From the NCBI GenBank assembly GCA_027422505.1, contig JAPQWV010000486.1:310001-374000 (forward strand): a stretch of DNA of 64,000 nucleotides, written 5' to 3'. A model generated the notes under the pieces. That model saw only the letters and a program-made list of their open reading frames with translations, was not told the DNA's origin and did not search any database. This document shows, piece by piece, positions 1 through 10,040 of this stretch (positions are counted from its first letter, which is position 1; the number at the start of each line of letters is the position of its first letter). Position numbers and translations under genes: made by a program. The stretch is from Craterostigma plantagineum. Its lineage: Eukaryota > Streptophyta > Magnoliopsida > Lamiales > Linderniaceae.

Positions 1-78
1 AGCGGGGGTAAGATACCGAGTTATGGCGGGTAAGGATTGAGTATTTTGCCGCGTCAGGGTGAAAATCCAGAGGTAACA
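1..78 (-). repeat. 3' LTR, U3 end only (left edge of window)
   Basis: These bases repeat 12174-12251 and end in the TG/CA border expected of an LTR; on the minus strand the LTR begins TGTTACCTC at position 78. The rest of this LTR lies left of the window. Confidence 0.93.
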
Positions 79-80
79 AT

Positions 81-98
81 AGTCCCCCCCTAAATTAG
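81..98 (-). other. Polypurine tract next to the 3' LTR
   Basis: On the minus strand a purine run with seven consecutive G residues (plus-strand C run at 84-90) lies directly before the TG start of the 3' LTR. This is where a polypurine tract primes plus-strand DNA synthesis in LTR retrotransposons. Confidence 0.75.
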
Positions 99-378
99 TC
101 CAAAAGAGTATGTGAATTTTGGACGTAGTATGATGGCGGCAAGATACTCGAATGGATGGCACTTAGATTCAAGGGTTTGGGGAAGCTTCCTGATCCTGGG
201 GGAATTACTTTCGGTTGCAAGCCCTTTTCCACCTACAGCCACGCGTCGTCTCGCCATTTGTCGTCTATGATGGGACGTGTGCGCGGGAATTCTGGCGCCT
301 CTCCCTATGATCGACGCGGGCTGTTGCAATCCGTTGATCTGCCCAAAATCCAAAGGCCCAGATGTGCCGTATGGGGCC

Positions 379-386
379 TATATATA
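379..386 (+). promoter_or_regulatory. TATA box of antisense gene 1
   Basis: TATATATA followed by a C-rich, then pyrimidine-rich stretch, 146 bp before the ATG at 532. It points opposite to retrotransposon transcription. The second antisense gene has a matching TATA run at 3196-3205, which supports both as real promoters. Confidence 0.6.
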
Positions 387-531
387 CCCCACCTCTCACT
401 TTCATTTCCTTCTTGATACTTTTTCGCTCTCGAAATTTGACCGAGCTCCCGATCTCACCCAGCTTCTTGCTCCAGCCTTTTGAATACTTGTAAGTTCTTC
501 TTTCTCTATTCCTCCTTTGTTTCATTAGGTG

Positions 532-2803
532 ATGTCTTCGGGTAGTTCTGCTAGTGAGTCTTCCTCTTCGGGTAATTCTTTTGATGGGAGTTCGGGACGA
601 ATCATTAGTGAAGTTAGAGCTGGGGGTGAGGGCACCTCGGGCGCCCAAGAACCAGTTACCCAAATTGAATCTGTCGTCCCTTTAGGTCGTCCCCTCCTCA
701 ATTTAGATCCTCCCCCGCTAGAAGCAGATTTTCCTGATGTGAGATCTTATCGAACGGCGGTGAGGGAATGGGTTAAGAATACCGAAGCGACTCGAGAAGG
801 GGTCGCGACTCGGGCGAGGGCCGAGGGGGAAGAGGTGGAATTCCTTCGATGGCATGAGATCAAGGTATCATCCTTCACTTCAGCACAAATACCAAGTCTC
901 AAGGCCAAGTCGGGTATGTCCGACCAGTTTGAAGTCGTGGTACCCTCTCTAACTGATGTAGCTAGTGATCCGCCAGAGGGCCTCGGGACCTATTTTTTGG
1001 ATTATGTAGATATGGGCCTCCGTTTTCCTTTGCCTCAGTTTCTTGTAGATTTTCTTAGGTATTTTGGCATTTCCCCTGGCCAATTGGCCCCTAACTCTTT
1101 CAGCCACATTATTTCTCTGGCCGTTCTCCTGAGCAGTTATGGCTATTCACCGTCAGTTCCTCTGCTCCTTTCCTTCCTTAGAATTAGTAAAAGGGAGGAG
1201 GGGAAGTTCTTCTTTTCCCCGATGCCCCAAACGGCCTATCTTATTGAAGGTCATCCTTCTTCTCACAAAGGATGGATGAGTAGATACTTTTTTGTGCGTT
1301 CACCCGAGGGCAGCCCTGAGAATCAGCTGCTTCCTTTTTCCTGGGAGGATGATATATCCGTTCGGCGTCCCCTCCCTTCGGGCTCTTCTGGTGAAGCGGG
1401 GTCCTTCCTTTCAAAGGTTGGGGATAAACGTTTCTTGGCTCCCGAACTCATCAAAGACGACCTACTCTTCCTGTTTGGTTTTAGTCCGAAAGTAACCGAA
1501 CTGCCCATGACCTTAGGTATACATGCGTTCTTTGAGCTTACCGTTTTCAGTTCTGCCCTGCCGTACCTTAATCCGAATTTTACATCGCAGCTCAACGTAT
1601 GGATATTGCAACCGTGGTAGCTCTTGCCTCTTCCGACGAGGAGGATAACGTCCAAGTAACCGGCCCGACTCCAACTGCCCCACCTTCCAGTTCGAAGGAA
1701 AAGGGTAAAGCCCCTGCTTCCAGCTCGAAGCCAAGAAAGGCTAAGGGGAAAAGGCCCGCAACCTCCTCGGCTGGTACAGCCTCAAAGAGATCCAAGGTGT
1801 CCTCCGCGCCTTCGCATCCGACCCCAGGGGGACTCATTGCCCTAGGGCGACAGAAGCAGCCCTGTTTTTTCGCTGAGCTAGATGCTGACGAGTGCTGGAA
1901 CTTTCTGAAGGAGTTCCCCAATGAAGAGAACCGGCGTTGTGCGCGTGATCTTTCCGACCCCGTGGTTCGAGATACCCTAGCTGGAAACCTCGGGCAGGTA
2001 CACCTTGGTGTCTTTGCTTTTCCTAAGTCCTGCGGGCGATATTATTTATTTACTTATTATTATTTGTGTAGGGCCTCGTTCTGTTGTCCGACGCTATGAA
2101 ACGTTGGACACATCTCTCGGGAGCATACAGTGTCCTGGAAAAAAAGGTTGAAACTCTGGAGCTAGAGGGGGTTCGAGGTAAGATGAGAGAGGAACTTCTC
2201 CGAAAGGAGCTTGAAGATGCGAAGCAGCAGGCTGGGGAAGCAAGGCAAGAGTTGTCCCGAATCGAGGCCGAGAAGAAAAAATCCGATCTTCTCCTAGAGG
2301 AAGCGGAAACGGCCCGCCAAGCTCTCGAGACCAAAATGGCAACTGACCACTTTTCCCAGAAGGACTTTGCAAAGGGGATGCGAAAATTCTTCCGATATGG
2401 CTTCTGGGGGTGTGTCTCCCAGCTTCGAGAAAATGGGTACAGCCCTGCAGATCATCCCCTCAGCTTCCTCGACGCTAATCATGCCATGGAGAAGGCCCCT
2501 TCGGGAGGATATCAACCCGAAGTCCAAACCAGGGTTCCACCCCCGATGTCCTCGGTTCCGCCTGTTGGCTCTGTTGGAGTAGCTACAGGGCCCGACCCCG
2601 AGGTCGGCGCGAAAGTCGGGGTGCCCGAGAAGGAGGATCGTCCTAGGGTTGTCGAGGCCACTGAGACCCATGGGGAACTCGAAGACGGAGAAGAGGTTGT
2701 CGATACGCCCGAGAAGCCTATTGGGGAAGGCGAAGTTGGAGGAGCCGATGATGAGGAGGAAAGTGCCGGAGAGGATGAAGATCAGTCCGGATCGGCCAAC
2801 TGA
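532..2803 (+). CDS. Antisense additional ORF of the retrotransposon, copy 1 (Transposase_28-like)
   Basis: Three exons join in frame: 532-1516, 1591-1997 and 2072-2803, with short GT-AG introns of 74 and 74 nt, giving about 707 residues. The N-terminus is Ser/Gly-rich. Residues about 155-290 carry the motif GLRFPLPQFLVDFLRYFGIS and later KGWMSRYFFVR, the pattern I know from Pfam Transposase_28 ('putative gypsy type transposon') proteins. Exon 2 encodes a Ser/Lys-rich stretch with KRSK, a likely nuclear signal. Exon 3 starts with a Glu/Lys-rich coiled coil, then a conserved block (FFRYGFWGCVSQLRENGY), then an acidic tail. The gene runs opposite to gag-pol, so its introns would survive retrotransposition. 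Such extra ORFs are described for Tat-clade elements; their function is not established. Confidence 0.82.
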
Positions 2804-3195
2804 AGAAGTTTCTTTTTTTTTTTTTTTTTTTTTTTTGGTTTATGGTGATCGGAGACCTTAATATATATATATATTTATGCACATTCGTATGTTTCCTTTG
2901 ATGTACATGACCTAACCTTATGGGGTATGAATCCTGCATATTTTCCCTTCGCGCATTTCCGTCCTATTTCTGTTTTTACCCTAATCCATATTGACGTGGC
3001 CTGGTCAATCTAACTCCCAGTTTTTAAGCCTCTCCTTCCCTAGTCGTTCAGGAATTCAGTAACGGTCGATCTAAACCTAGTCTTTCCTTCTAGGCCGAGA
3101 ATCTCGCGAGCCGGGTCAAATCTGAACGCTGTTTACGGTAACGTTCCTCTAATTCAAATTACCTGGCTTTCCGCCCAAGTCAGGGACTTCCCCCG
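2804..3195. other. Spacer between the two antisense genes
   Basis: It begins with a run of about 20 T residues directly after the first antisense gene's stop and then a short (TA)n. I see no coding sequence. It probably holds the end of gene 1 and the upstream region of gene 2. Confidence 0.5.
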
Positions 3196-3205
3196 TATAT
3201 ATATA
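3196..3205 (+). promoter_or_regulatory. TATA box of antisense gene 2
   Basis: TATATATATA 76 bp before the ATG at 3281, in the same setting as the TATA run before antisense gene 1. Confidence 0.6.
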
Positions 3206-3280
3206 CGTGGGAGCTCTTGTTCTTTTCGAAGGCATTTACCTCCCTGCTCCCAGTGCTCCGATATTCTTACGTTTTCTTCT

Positions 3281-5106
3281 ATGGCATCGCTTGCCAAGGG
3301 TAAAAACGTCGTTGGGGCTCCGCCGATGACTAGGCAGAATTTTTTCGACTTGGATGCCACTCCCGAGCCTTTTTACGACACAAGCGTCCGACAAGATCCT
3401 GCTGTTGGGGTAAAAACTCCGCTTCCCCACGGGGATGGTGATGATAAGAATTATCGTCGAAATCTGGTTAAATGGTCCGCTGAGGCAGAGGAAGTCCGTG
3501 CTAAGGCTAATCTCCCGTGGCATCGTGCTAAAGTGTCTACCCTCAGTCCTTCGTCCCTGGAGGAATACCTAGAAAAGGCCCAGGTTCCTTCTGACTATGA
3601 AGTCTTGCTGCCCAGTCCCTTGCAAGTGGCTTCCGCCCCCCTTGCGGCTACCTTACCTTTTACACGGACCAGATAGATATGGGCCTCAGGTTCCCCGTTC
3701 CTCCTTTCCTTTTAGATTTGTGTGAAGCTTTGGACGTATCCCCTGGCCAGATCTTCCCAAATTCTTGTAGTTTGTTACTAGCTTTAGCTGCGATTGCGAA
3801 ACTAGTGAGCTTTCCTATTTCCACTAAGTTAATTGTCAGCTTCTTCCGCGTATGTGAGAGGGGTGCCGGAAAGTTGGCCTTTGTGCCTTCCGCTGAGGTC
3901 TTCTACGACAATTTCACTGCCACTAAGGGATGGATGAACAAGTTCTTTTTTGTACGCCCTTCGTCCCAGCATCGGGACCACCGATTCTCGCTACTTCGTT
4001 GGAAGGAGCAATGCCAAGTTCCCAACGAATCTCCCGACCTTTTGCGACAATTTTTGGCCCAGGTCGGGGACCGTCGTTTTTCGGTGCAGGAGCTGATACT
4101 GGGTGTTCCGCCGGCGGCGGCCACATATCCTCGAGTGGCAGGTCCGTTAATCCCTTCACTGTGGTATTAATCCTTTGATCTCTAATTGATCTCTTTTATC
4201 AACAGGTGATGAACTGGATTCGACCCCCATCGCAACATTCCGGGCTCCAAGTACCCGAAGTCGGACTTTAGGTGAAGGTTCTTCTTCCCGTAGGCTGGTG
4301 GACGAAGATGCTCGAGGTGAGTCGCCCATTCCCCGATCTGAGATGGGGCGGTTCAAGCGTGTGAAACCATCTTCTTCACCTCCCCGAACGATAGAATCTG
4401 CTTCTCGTCCCCACTTTCTGTTGGAAAAGGACGGGGATTCTGCCTTGTCCTATATGTTGAACTTCCTTACTCCTGAAGAGAAGGATTTCGCCAAGGAGTT
4501 GCCCGATGGCCGATTTTGGAAGGAGTGGGCCCTAACCCTGAGCCAGGTATGGTAGTTATCTTTTAGCTCCAGATGAGTACACCAGTGATGGTTTGTCTTT
4601 GGCCTCAGGCATATTCCTTGTCTTGCGAAGGAGCCCGACGGTATCGTATTCAACAGAGGATGACGGACTCAGCCCGGAACTGCAGTGTGGAAATGACTAT
4701 GAAGGTTAGTGAGGAGGCTCAAGAAGTGGGACGTCTAAAGAATTCACTAGCCAAGGCCCAGTTCGAGGTCGGCAAGCTCCGCCAAGAACTTCACTCAGAG
4801 AGGGAGATTCGGCGTAATCGAGAATTTCATGGAAGTCAGGGGATGGTTCCTGTTGAGAAAGTATCCGAGGCTGCCAATTTATACTTTAACTTCGGGTTCC
4901 AGGGGTGCTTATCCCAGATCAGGGCTAATGGTTTTCCGGAGAGCGCCTATTCCTTTGATTTCCTGAATCCGGAGGCGGCGTTCCTGGCTGTGGCTCCTCG
5001 TCGCCCACCACCGAAGATAGCTCGAGCAAAGGATCTCTGGGACGAGTTCGAGCTAGGAGAGGGCAATGATCCCCTTAAAAGAAGTGGTCCTGCTGAGGAG
5101 GATTAG
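3281..5106 (+). pseudogene. Antisense additional ORF, copy 2 (diverged duplicate, one frame break)
   Basis: Copy 2 follows copy 1 domain by domain. It has the block after YRRNLVKW, then GLRFPVPPFLLDL and KGWMNKFFFVR, then a coiled coil and FNFGFQGCLSQIRANGF, and ends in an acidic tail. Exons are about 3281-4141, 4206-4546 and 4609-5106, with GT-AG introns of 64 and 62 nt. Both introns fall at the same places and phases as in copy 1 (phase 1, then phase 0 after a Gln). The first exon changes frame once, near a run of six C at about 3636-3641, consistent with loss of one base. This could be a real mutation or a homopolymer sequencing error. Sequence identity between the copies is visibly low, so the duplication is old relative to this insertion. 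Confidence 0.75.
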
Positions 5107-5454
5107 TTGCGTCGAAGTCCTTATCTTTTTCGTTTGCCTTTCTAGAGTGTCTTGTTAGAGTTTTTATCTTCTCTCGAGTTTCTTGTGAATATTTCTTTGT
5201 TTCCTCGTCCTTCCGCCTTGTCTGCCTTGATGATGTTCAATGCGTATTTATGAATAAAAAAGGTGGTTTATACCTTCCGGCCTTAACTCCGTTCTGACTC
5301 ATAGTGGTTAATTTCAATATCGCTCCCTCCTTTCACGTCCTCAAGAGTTTAGTTCACGTCGGTAGCGGAGTCCTTTGCCCTAGGTCAGGGGCGTCCCCCT
5401 GAACCCAAGGAAGGATTTAAGGATTCCAAAGGAGGGATCCTTGGGGCGGATCGT
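5107..5454. other. Untranslated part of the retrotransposon
   Basis: No open frame that I can support. It separates the antisense gene 2 stop from the tandem repeats near pol. Confidence 0.5.
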
Positions 5455-5662
5455 GAGCTGCCTCTCGCAGAGGGGTACAGTGTGCGCGTGGTCTTTTCTT
5501 CCCTTGGGGAAGGTTTCAGCCTCTCGCAGAGGGATACAGTGTGCGCGTCGTTCCCGAAGGGAACAGTGAGCTGCCTCTCGCAGAGGGATTCAGTGTGCGC
5601 AAGGTCTCCTCTTCCCTTGGGGAAGGTTTCAGCCTCTCGCAGAGGGATACAGTGTGCGCGTT
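5455..5662 (-). repeat. Tandem repeats in the retrotransposon 3' untranslated region
   Basis: The block CCTCTCGCAGAGGG followed by CAGTGTGCGC occurs four times, starting near 5461, 5520, 5574 and 5633. Copies 1 and 3 and copies 2 and 4 are the closest pairs, so the higher-order unit is about 113 bp repeated twice. Retand elements are known for an amplified tandem repeat in this part of the element. Confidence 0.88.
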
Positions 5663-5916
5663 TAGTTTTCACCCCGAGGGGTATAGTTGATCTCTGGGGT
5701 GTTATTTCTCCTAGGGAATAGATCTTCTACCCGGGTCTTCGTGTCTTTTAATTGTTTTAAGTTTTCGTTTGGACGGTCCTTGTACGAAAAAAAGAAGAGA
5801 AGTTGCATTAATAGTAGCGTCTTAACTTGCACCCAAGTAATAAGAAAGCGATCTTGGGTGAACAACATAAAAACTTAATGAAGAAACATAAGAGTGCATA
5901 ATAAGGGTACTCCCCT

Positions 5917-8900
5917 CTAGGGGTAATATTTCCTAAGTTTGCGAGCGTTCCAGGGTCGGTCGAGTTGTTTCCCTTCGGCGTCTTCAAGGTAATAAGAGGC
6001 TTCTCCCGCCTTCTTGGTGACACGATAAGGGCCTTCGAACTTCGGCTCCAACTTCTTTCTTCCCTCCTGGTTGAGGATCTCCTTCATCACTAAGTCCCCA
6101 ATTTCGTATTTCTTGCTTCGAACTCGGCGGTTGTAGGACTTAGTCATTCTTCTCTGATAAGCAACCATCCTCAGGGCTGCTCTCTCTCTTCCCTCCTCGA
6201 CTAGATCGAGGTCTTCAGCCCGTAGTCGATTGTTGTCTTCAGGGTACGTCAAAATCCTGGCGCTTTCCATTCCAATCTCGGCAGGTAGAACTGCTTCACT
6301 TCCATATACCAGGCTGAAGGGAGTTTCGCTTGTTCCCTCTCGGGGTGTTGTACGATACGACCAAAGGACACTTTGCAGCTCATTAAACCAGGATTTGTCC
6401 AAGCCTTCTAGTCGGGTCTTCAGACCTTGGACGATAGTACGATTGATGACTTCCACTTGGCCATTGCTCTGAGGGTATGCCACCGAGGTGAAGACTTGTT
6501 CTATAGCCAGCTGTCCGCACCAATCCCTTAGCTTCTTCCCGCTGAACTGCCTTCCGTTATCCGAGATTAGCCTCCTAGGGATCCCGTACCGGCAAATTAT
6601 ATTTTTCCATATGAAAGCCATGATCGCTGCTTCGGTGATTTTTGCCATAGCTTCGGCTTCCACCCACTTCGAGAAGTAGTCCACAGCCACCAGCAGGAAT
6701 TTCTTTTGAGCTACATTCCCTGAGAAGGGGCCAACAATGTCCAGACCCCACTGGTCGAAGGGGCATGGAGAAGTCACCGACTTCATAGCCTCCGCAGGAA
6801 GCCTCTGTAGATTGGCGTGCTTCTGGCAATTGATGCATCCCCGAACTACTTTCGCCGCGTCTCCTTTCAGGGTTGCCCAAAAGAAGCCGGCGAGGAGCGC
6901 CTTCCTTGTCAGCGCCCTACTCCCGATGTGGCTACCGCAAATACCTTCGTGAATTTCTCGAAGGACATATTCGCCTTCCTCCCTCGATATACATCGTAAC
7001 AGTGGTCCGGCGTAAGATCTCTTGAATAAGATCTTGTCCATCAAAGTGAAACGTTGGACCCTTCTTAGGAGTTTTCGGGCCAGGATCTTATCCTCGGGCA
7101 GGAGTTGGCGACTCAAGTATTGGAATATTTCGTACCTCCAATCCCCTGGAGGAATGTCGGGGTCGGGTATGATCTGATCCTCGATTTGCCAAATGGATGT
7201 GATCCTTCCCCTTTCATCCGGCGCCCCTAGGGCACTTGCCCATTTAGCTATCTGGTCCGCCTTCTCGTTTTCCGCTCGGGTTACATGTACGATCTTGAGT
7301 TCCTCGAAGCCACCCTTGATTTCCTCAAAGGTCTTAACGTATTTTTCCAAGTTTTCTCCCTTGACCGCGAAGTTTCCTCCCAGCTGCTGAACGACGAGTT
7401 GAGAGTCTGAGTGTACTGTTAGGCGGGTGATTCCCATCCGGCGCGCTGCTCGAAGCCCTGCGAGTAATGCCTCGTACTCCGTCTCGTTGTTTGACGCCTT
7501 GAAATCTAGCCTCAGGGCTAGGTTAGTTTCCTCTCCCCACGGGGATATAAGGAGTATCCCGACTCCATTTCCTGTGCTGCACGAAGACCCATCCACAAAC
7601 ATTTTCCACATCTCGTCTTGAAAGTCTCCAATTAGCTCTACCAGGAAGTCTGCCAATGCCTGGGCCTTGATCGCCGTCCTCGGTTTGTATTGGATGTCAT
7701 ATTCTCCTAGCTCTGTTACCCATTTGACGGCTCTTCCCGATATGTCAGGTCGGGTGGCTATCTTCCCAATTGGTTGATTAGTCAAGACCACTATGGGATG
7801 TGACAAGAAATAGGGGCGTAGCTTCCGGGCGGTGACGAGTAAGGCCAATAGTAATTTTTCGCAGTTGGTGTATCTAGTCTCCGCGCCTTTTAGTATGTGA
7901 CTTACAAAGTAAATTGGCTTCTGCACCTTTTCCTCCTCTCGGATCAGCACCGAACTGACAGCTCGAGGTGTGGCCGCCAAGTATATCGTCAATTCCTCTT
8001 CAGGTAGGGGCTTGTTGAGTGTCGGGAGTTCCTTCAGGTATTCTTTTAGGTCCTGAAAAGCTTTCTCGCATTCGGGCGTCCACTCGAAGTTTTGGACTTT
8101 ACGTAGAACTTTGAAGAATGGCAAACTCCGATCTGCAGATCGGGATATGAAGCGAGAGAGGGCGGTTATGCGACCTGTTAATCTTTGAACCTCGTTAAGG
8201 TTCCTGGGGGAGGTCATCTCCATTAGCGCTTTGACCTTTTCGGGATTGGCCTCAATTCCCCTTCTCGTCACCATATATCCCAAGAATTTCCCCGACTTGA
8301 CTCCGAAAGTGCACTTGCTGGGATTCATCTTGAGGTTGTACCTTCGGGAGGTCGAGAAGGTTTCTTGCACATCAGCTAGGAAACAGCATTGTTCTCGGGA
8401 TTTTATAAGTATGTCATCCACGTACACCTCCACGTTTCTCCCTATCTGGTCCCTGAAGACCTTGTCCATTAACCTTTGGTATGTAGCGCCGGCATTCTTC
8501 AGTCCGAAGGGCATGACGGTGTAGCAGAACGTTCCCCTGGCCGTGATGAAGCTTGTCTTTTCTTGATCTTCTTTGGCTAAAAGGATCTGGTTATACCCTT
8601 GGAAAGCGTCCAAGAAGCAAAGCAACTCGTGTCCCGAAGTGGAATCTACGAGCTGGTCAATTCGGGGTAAGGGGTAGCAATCCTTTGGGCATGCCTCGTT
8701 CAGGTTCCTAAAGTCTACGCACATACGCCACTTGCCTGAAGACTTTGGGACGAGAACCACATTCGAGAGCCAAGTTGGGAATTGGACTTCCCGAATGTGC
8801 CCAGCCTCTAGCAACTCCTCCACCTGTCTTTTAGCTTCGGTGTCCATTTCCGAACTTAAGTACCTTCTTTTTTGGAAAACAGGTCGAGTGGTTCGGGAAA

Positions 8901-10023
8901 CATTTAGCTTGTGCTCGATTATTCCCCTATCTATCCCTACCATATCCTTGGTCGCCCAAGCAAACACATCTGAGTTTCTTTTCAGCAACTTAATGAGGTC
9001 TTCCTTCAAGTCCTGGGGCAAATCCTTGGAAATCTTGACCTTGCCCTCTGGTGGTCGGATTATCACTTCTTCCGTTTCCTCCTCTGCAGTTTCCTTTTGT
9101 GTCGTTCCAATGCTGTATAAGGTTTCTCTTCCTCTCGGGTGATCTCCCCTTTTCGTTTTTGATGATTTAATTTCCACTCGGACTTCTTCTACGTAGCACT
9201 TTCGGGCCATCTTGCGGTCCCCCAGTACTTCGCCTACCTTGTCTCCTACCGGAAATTTGATCTTCTGGTGTAGCGCCGAGGCGATCGCCGCGAAGGAGGT
9301 TAGTGCAGGTCTTCCAAGGATGATATTATAAGGACTTGATCCGTCGATGACCATGAAAGGTGCGATCCTTGTTTTCCTCAATCTTCCTTCACCTAGGGTA
9401 AGCGGAAGATGTAAGACCCCCACTGCTTCTACACAATGTCCCGTGAAGCCGAAGAGGGCGGTCTCTACTCTGTCCATGGGATAAGACCCTAAATCCATTC
9501 GGTCAAGCGCCCTTTTGTAGATTATGTTGACAGAACTTCCGTTATCAACAAAGACTCTCCCAACGTCGTGGTTGGCGATCTCAGCCCTAATTACCAAGGC
9601 GTCTTCGTGGGGGTCGTCCCCACCATGAAAATCTTCCGGTCCGAAACTGATTACTGGTCCAGACCTTTTGCCTCCCGATTTGATTTCGAAATTTTCCAGA
9701 CGTCTGACTCCGGCCTTCCTTGCCCGATTAGAATCCCCGCAAGTGGGTCCTCCCGAAATTATGTTAATCTGCCGAGGTGGTAACTTCCGTTCGGGGGATC
9801 TTCGTTGCTCCCTTTCCGGCGTCCTTCCTTCTCTCCTTTGATCTCTTCTGTCCCCCCTTTCCGGCGTCCTTCCTTCTCTTTCCCTCTGACTAGGAGCTTG
9901 ATTATATGGTCGGGGGTTGAATCGACTCCCGACTCCTGGGTATCTTGGCTTGGTCCCGAACCCGCCGGATCCGCCTCCCCCTCCGGTCAGCTTCGCCCGT
10001 GCTTCAGGGTTTGATGCGATCAA
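5917..10023 (-). CDS. pol: Retrotransposon pol polyprotein (PR-RT-RH-aRH-IN)
   Basis: An unbroken 1368-residue frame. The protease has DNGSS at about 160. The reverse transcriptase has LDAF (471) and YVDD (534-537). A gypsy-type RNase H follows (about 675-795) in which the first catalytic Asp lies in a degenerate YLAAT context. A second, complete RNase H has D811 (VDGSS), E848 (NETEYEAL), D872 (HSDSQL) and a final Asp near 923. Integrase has the HHCC zinc site (H1025, H1032, C1063, C1066) and DDE residues D1095, D1155 and E1191 with 35 residues between the last two. No chromodomain follows. The frame is open upstream of the first Met and there encodes a C-x3-H-x4-H-x4-C zinc knuckle, so the true start is by fusion or frameshift from gag. 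Confidence 0.95.
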   Translation of the reverse strand: MIASNPEARAKLTGGGGGSGGFGTKPRYPGVGSRFNPRPYNQAPSQREREGRTPERGDRRDQRREGRTPEREQRRSPERKLPPRQINIISGGPTCGDSNRARKAGVRRLENFEIKSGGKRSGPVISFGPEDFHGGDDPHEDALVIRAEIANHDVGRVFVDNGSSVNIIYKRALDRMDLGSYPMDRVETALFGFTGHCVEAVGVLHLPLTLGEGRLRKTRIAPFMVIDGSSPYNIILGRPALTSFAAIASALHQKIKFPVGDKVGEVLGDRKMARKCYVEEVRVEIKSSKTKRGDHPRGRETLYSIGTTQKETAEEETEEVIIRPPEGKVKISKDLPQDLKEDLIKLLKRNSDVFAWATKDMVGIDRGIIEHKLNVSRTTRPVFQKRRYLSSEMDTEAKRQVEELLEAGHIREVQFPTWLSNVVLVPKSSGKWRMCVDFRNLNEACPKDCYPLPRIDQLVDSTSGHELLCFLDAFQGYNQILLAKEDQEKTSFITARGTFCYTVMPFGLKNAGATYQRLMDKVFRDQIGRNVEVYVDDILIKSREQCCFLADVQETFSTSRRYNLKMNPSKCTFGVKSGKFLGYMVTRRGIEANPEKVKALMEMTSPRNLNEVQRLTGRITALSRFISRSADRSLPFFKVLRKVQNFEWTPECEKAFQDLKEYLKELPTLNKPLPEEELTIYLAATPRAVSSVLIREEEKVQKPIYFVSHILKGAETRYTNCEKLLLALLVTARKLRPYFLSHPIVVLTNQPIGKIATRPDISGRAVKWVTELGEYDIQYKPRTAIKAQALADFLVELIGDFQDEMWKMFVDGSSCSTGNGVGILLISPWGEETNLALRLDFKASNNETEYEALLAGLRAARRMGITRLTVHSDSQLVVQQLGGNFAVKGENLEKYVKTFEEIKGGFEELKIVHVTRAENEKADQIAKWASALGAPDERGRITSIWQIEDQIIPDPDIPPGDWRYEIFQYLSRQLLPEDKILARKLLRRVQRFTLMDKILFKRSYAGPLLRCISREEGEYVLREIHEGICGSHIGSRALTRKALLAGFFWATLKGDAAKVVRGCINCQKHANLQRLPAEAMKSVTSPCPFDQWGLDIVGPFSGNVAQKKFLLVAVDYFSKWVEAEAMAKITEAAIMAFIWKNIICRYGIPRRLISDNGRQFSGKKLRDWCGQLAIEQVFTSVAYPQSNGQVEVINRTIVQGLKTRLEGLDKSWFNELQSVLWSYRTTPREGTSETPFSLVYGSEAVLPAEIGMESARILTYPEDNNRLRAEDLDLVEEGRERAALRMVAYQRRMTKSYNRRVRSKKYEIGDLVMKEILNQEGRKKLEPKFEGPYRVTKKAGEASYYLEDAEGKQLDRPWNARKLRKYYP

Positions 10024-10040
10024 CTTGTCTAACTCGCGAC

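Noticed and set aside
490..528. Possible 5' UTR intron before antisense gene 1 (GTAAGT ... TTCATTAG)
   Set aside because: Only about 39 nt, below the usual minimum for plant introns.
265..663. Minus-strand open frame of 132 residues near the left edge
   Set aside because: Shadow of the antisense gene 1 leader and first exon; no similarity to gag-pol and no motif.
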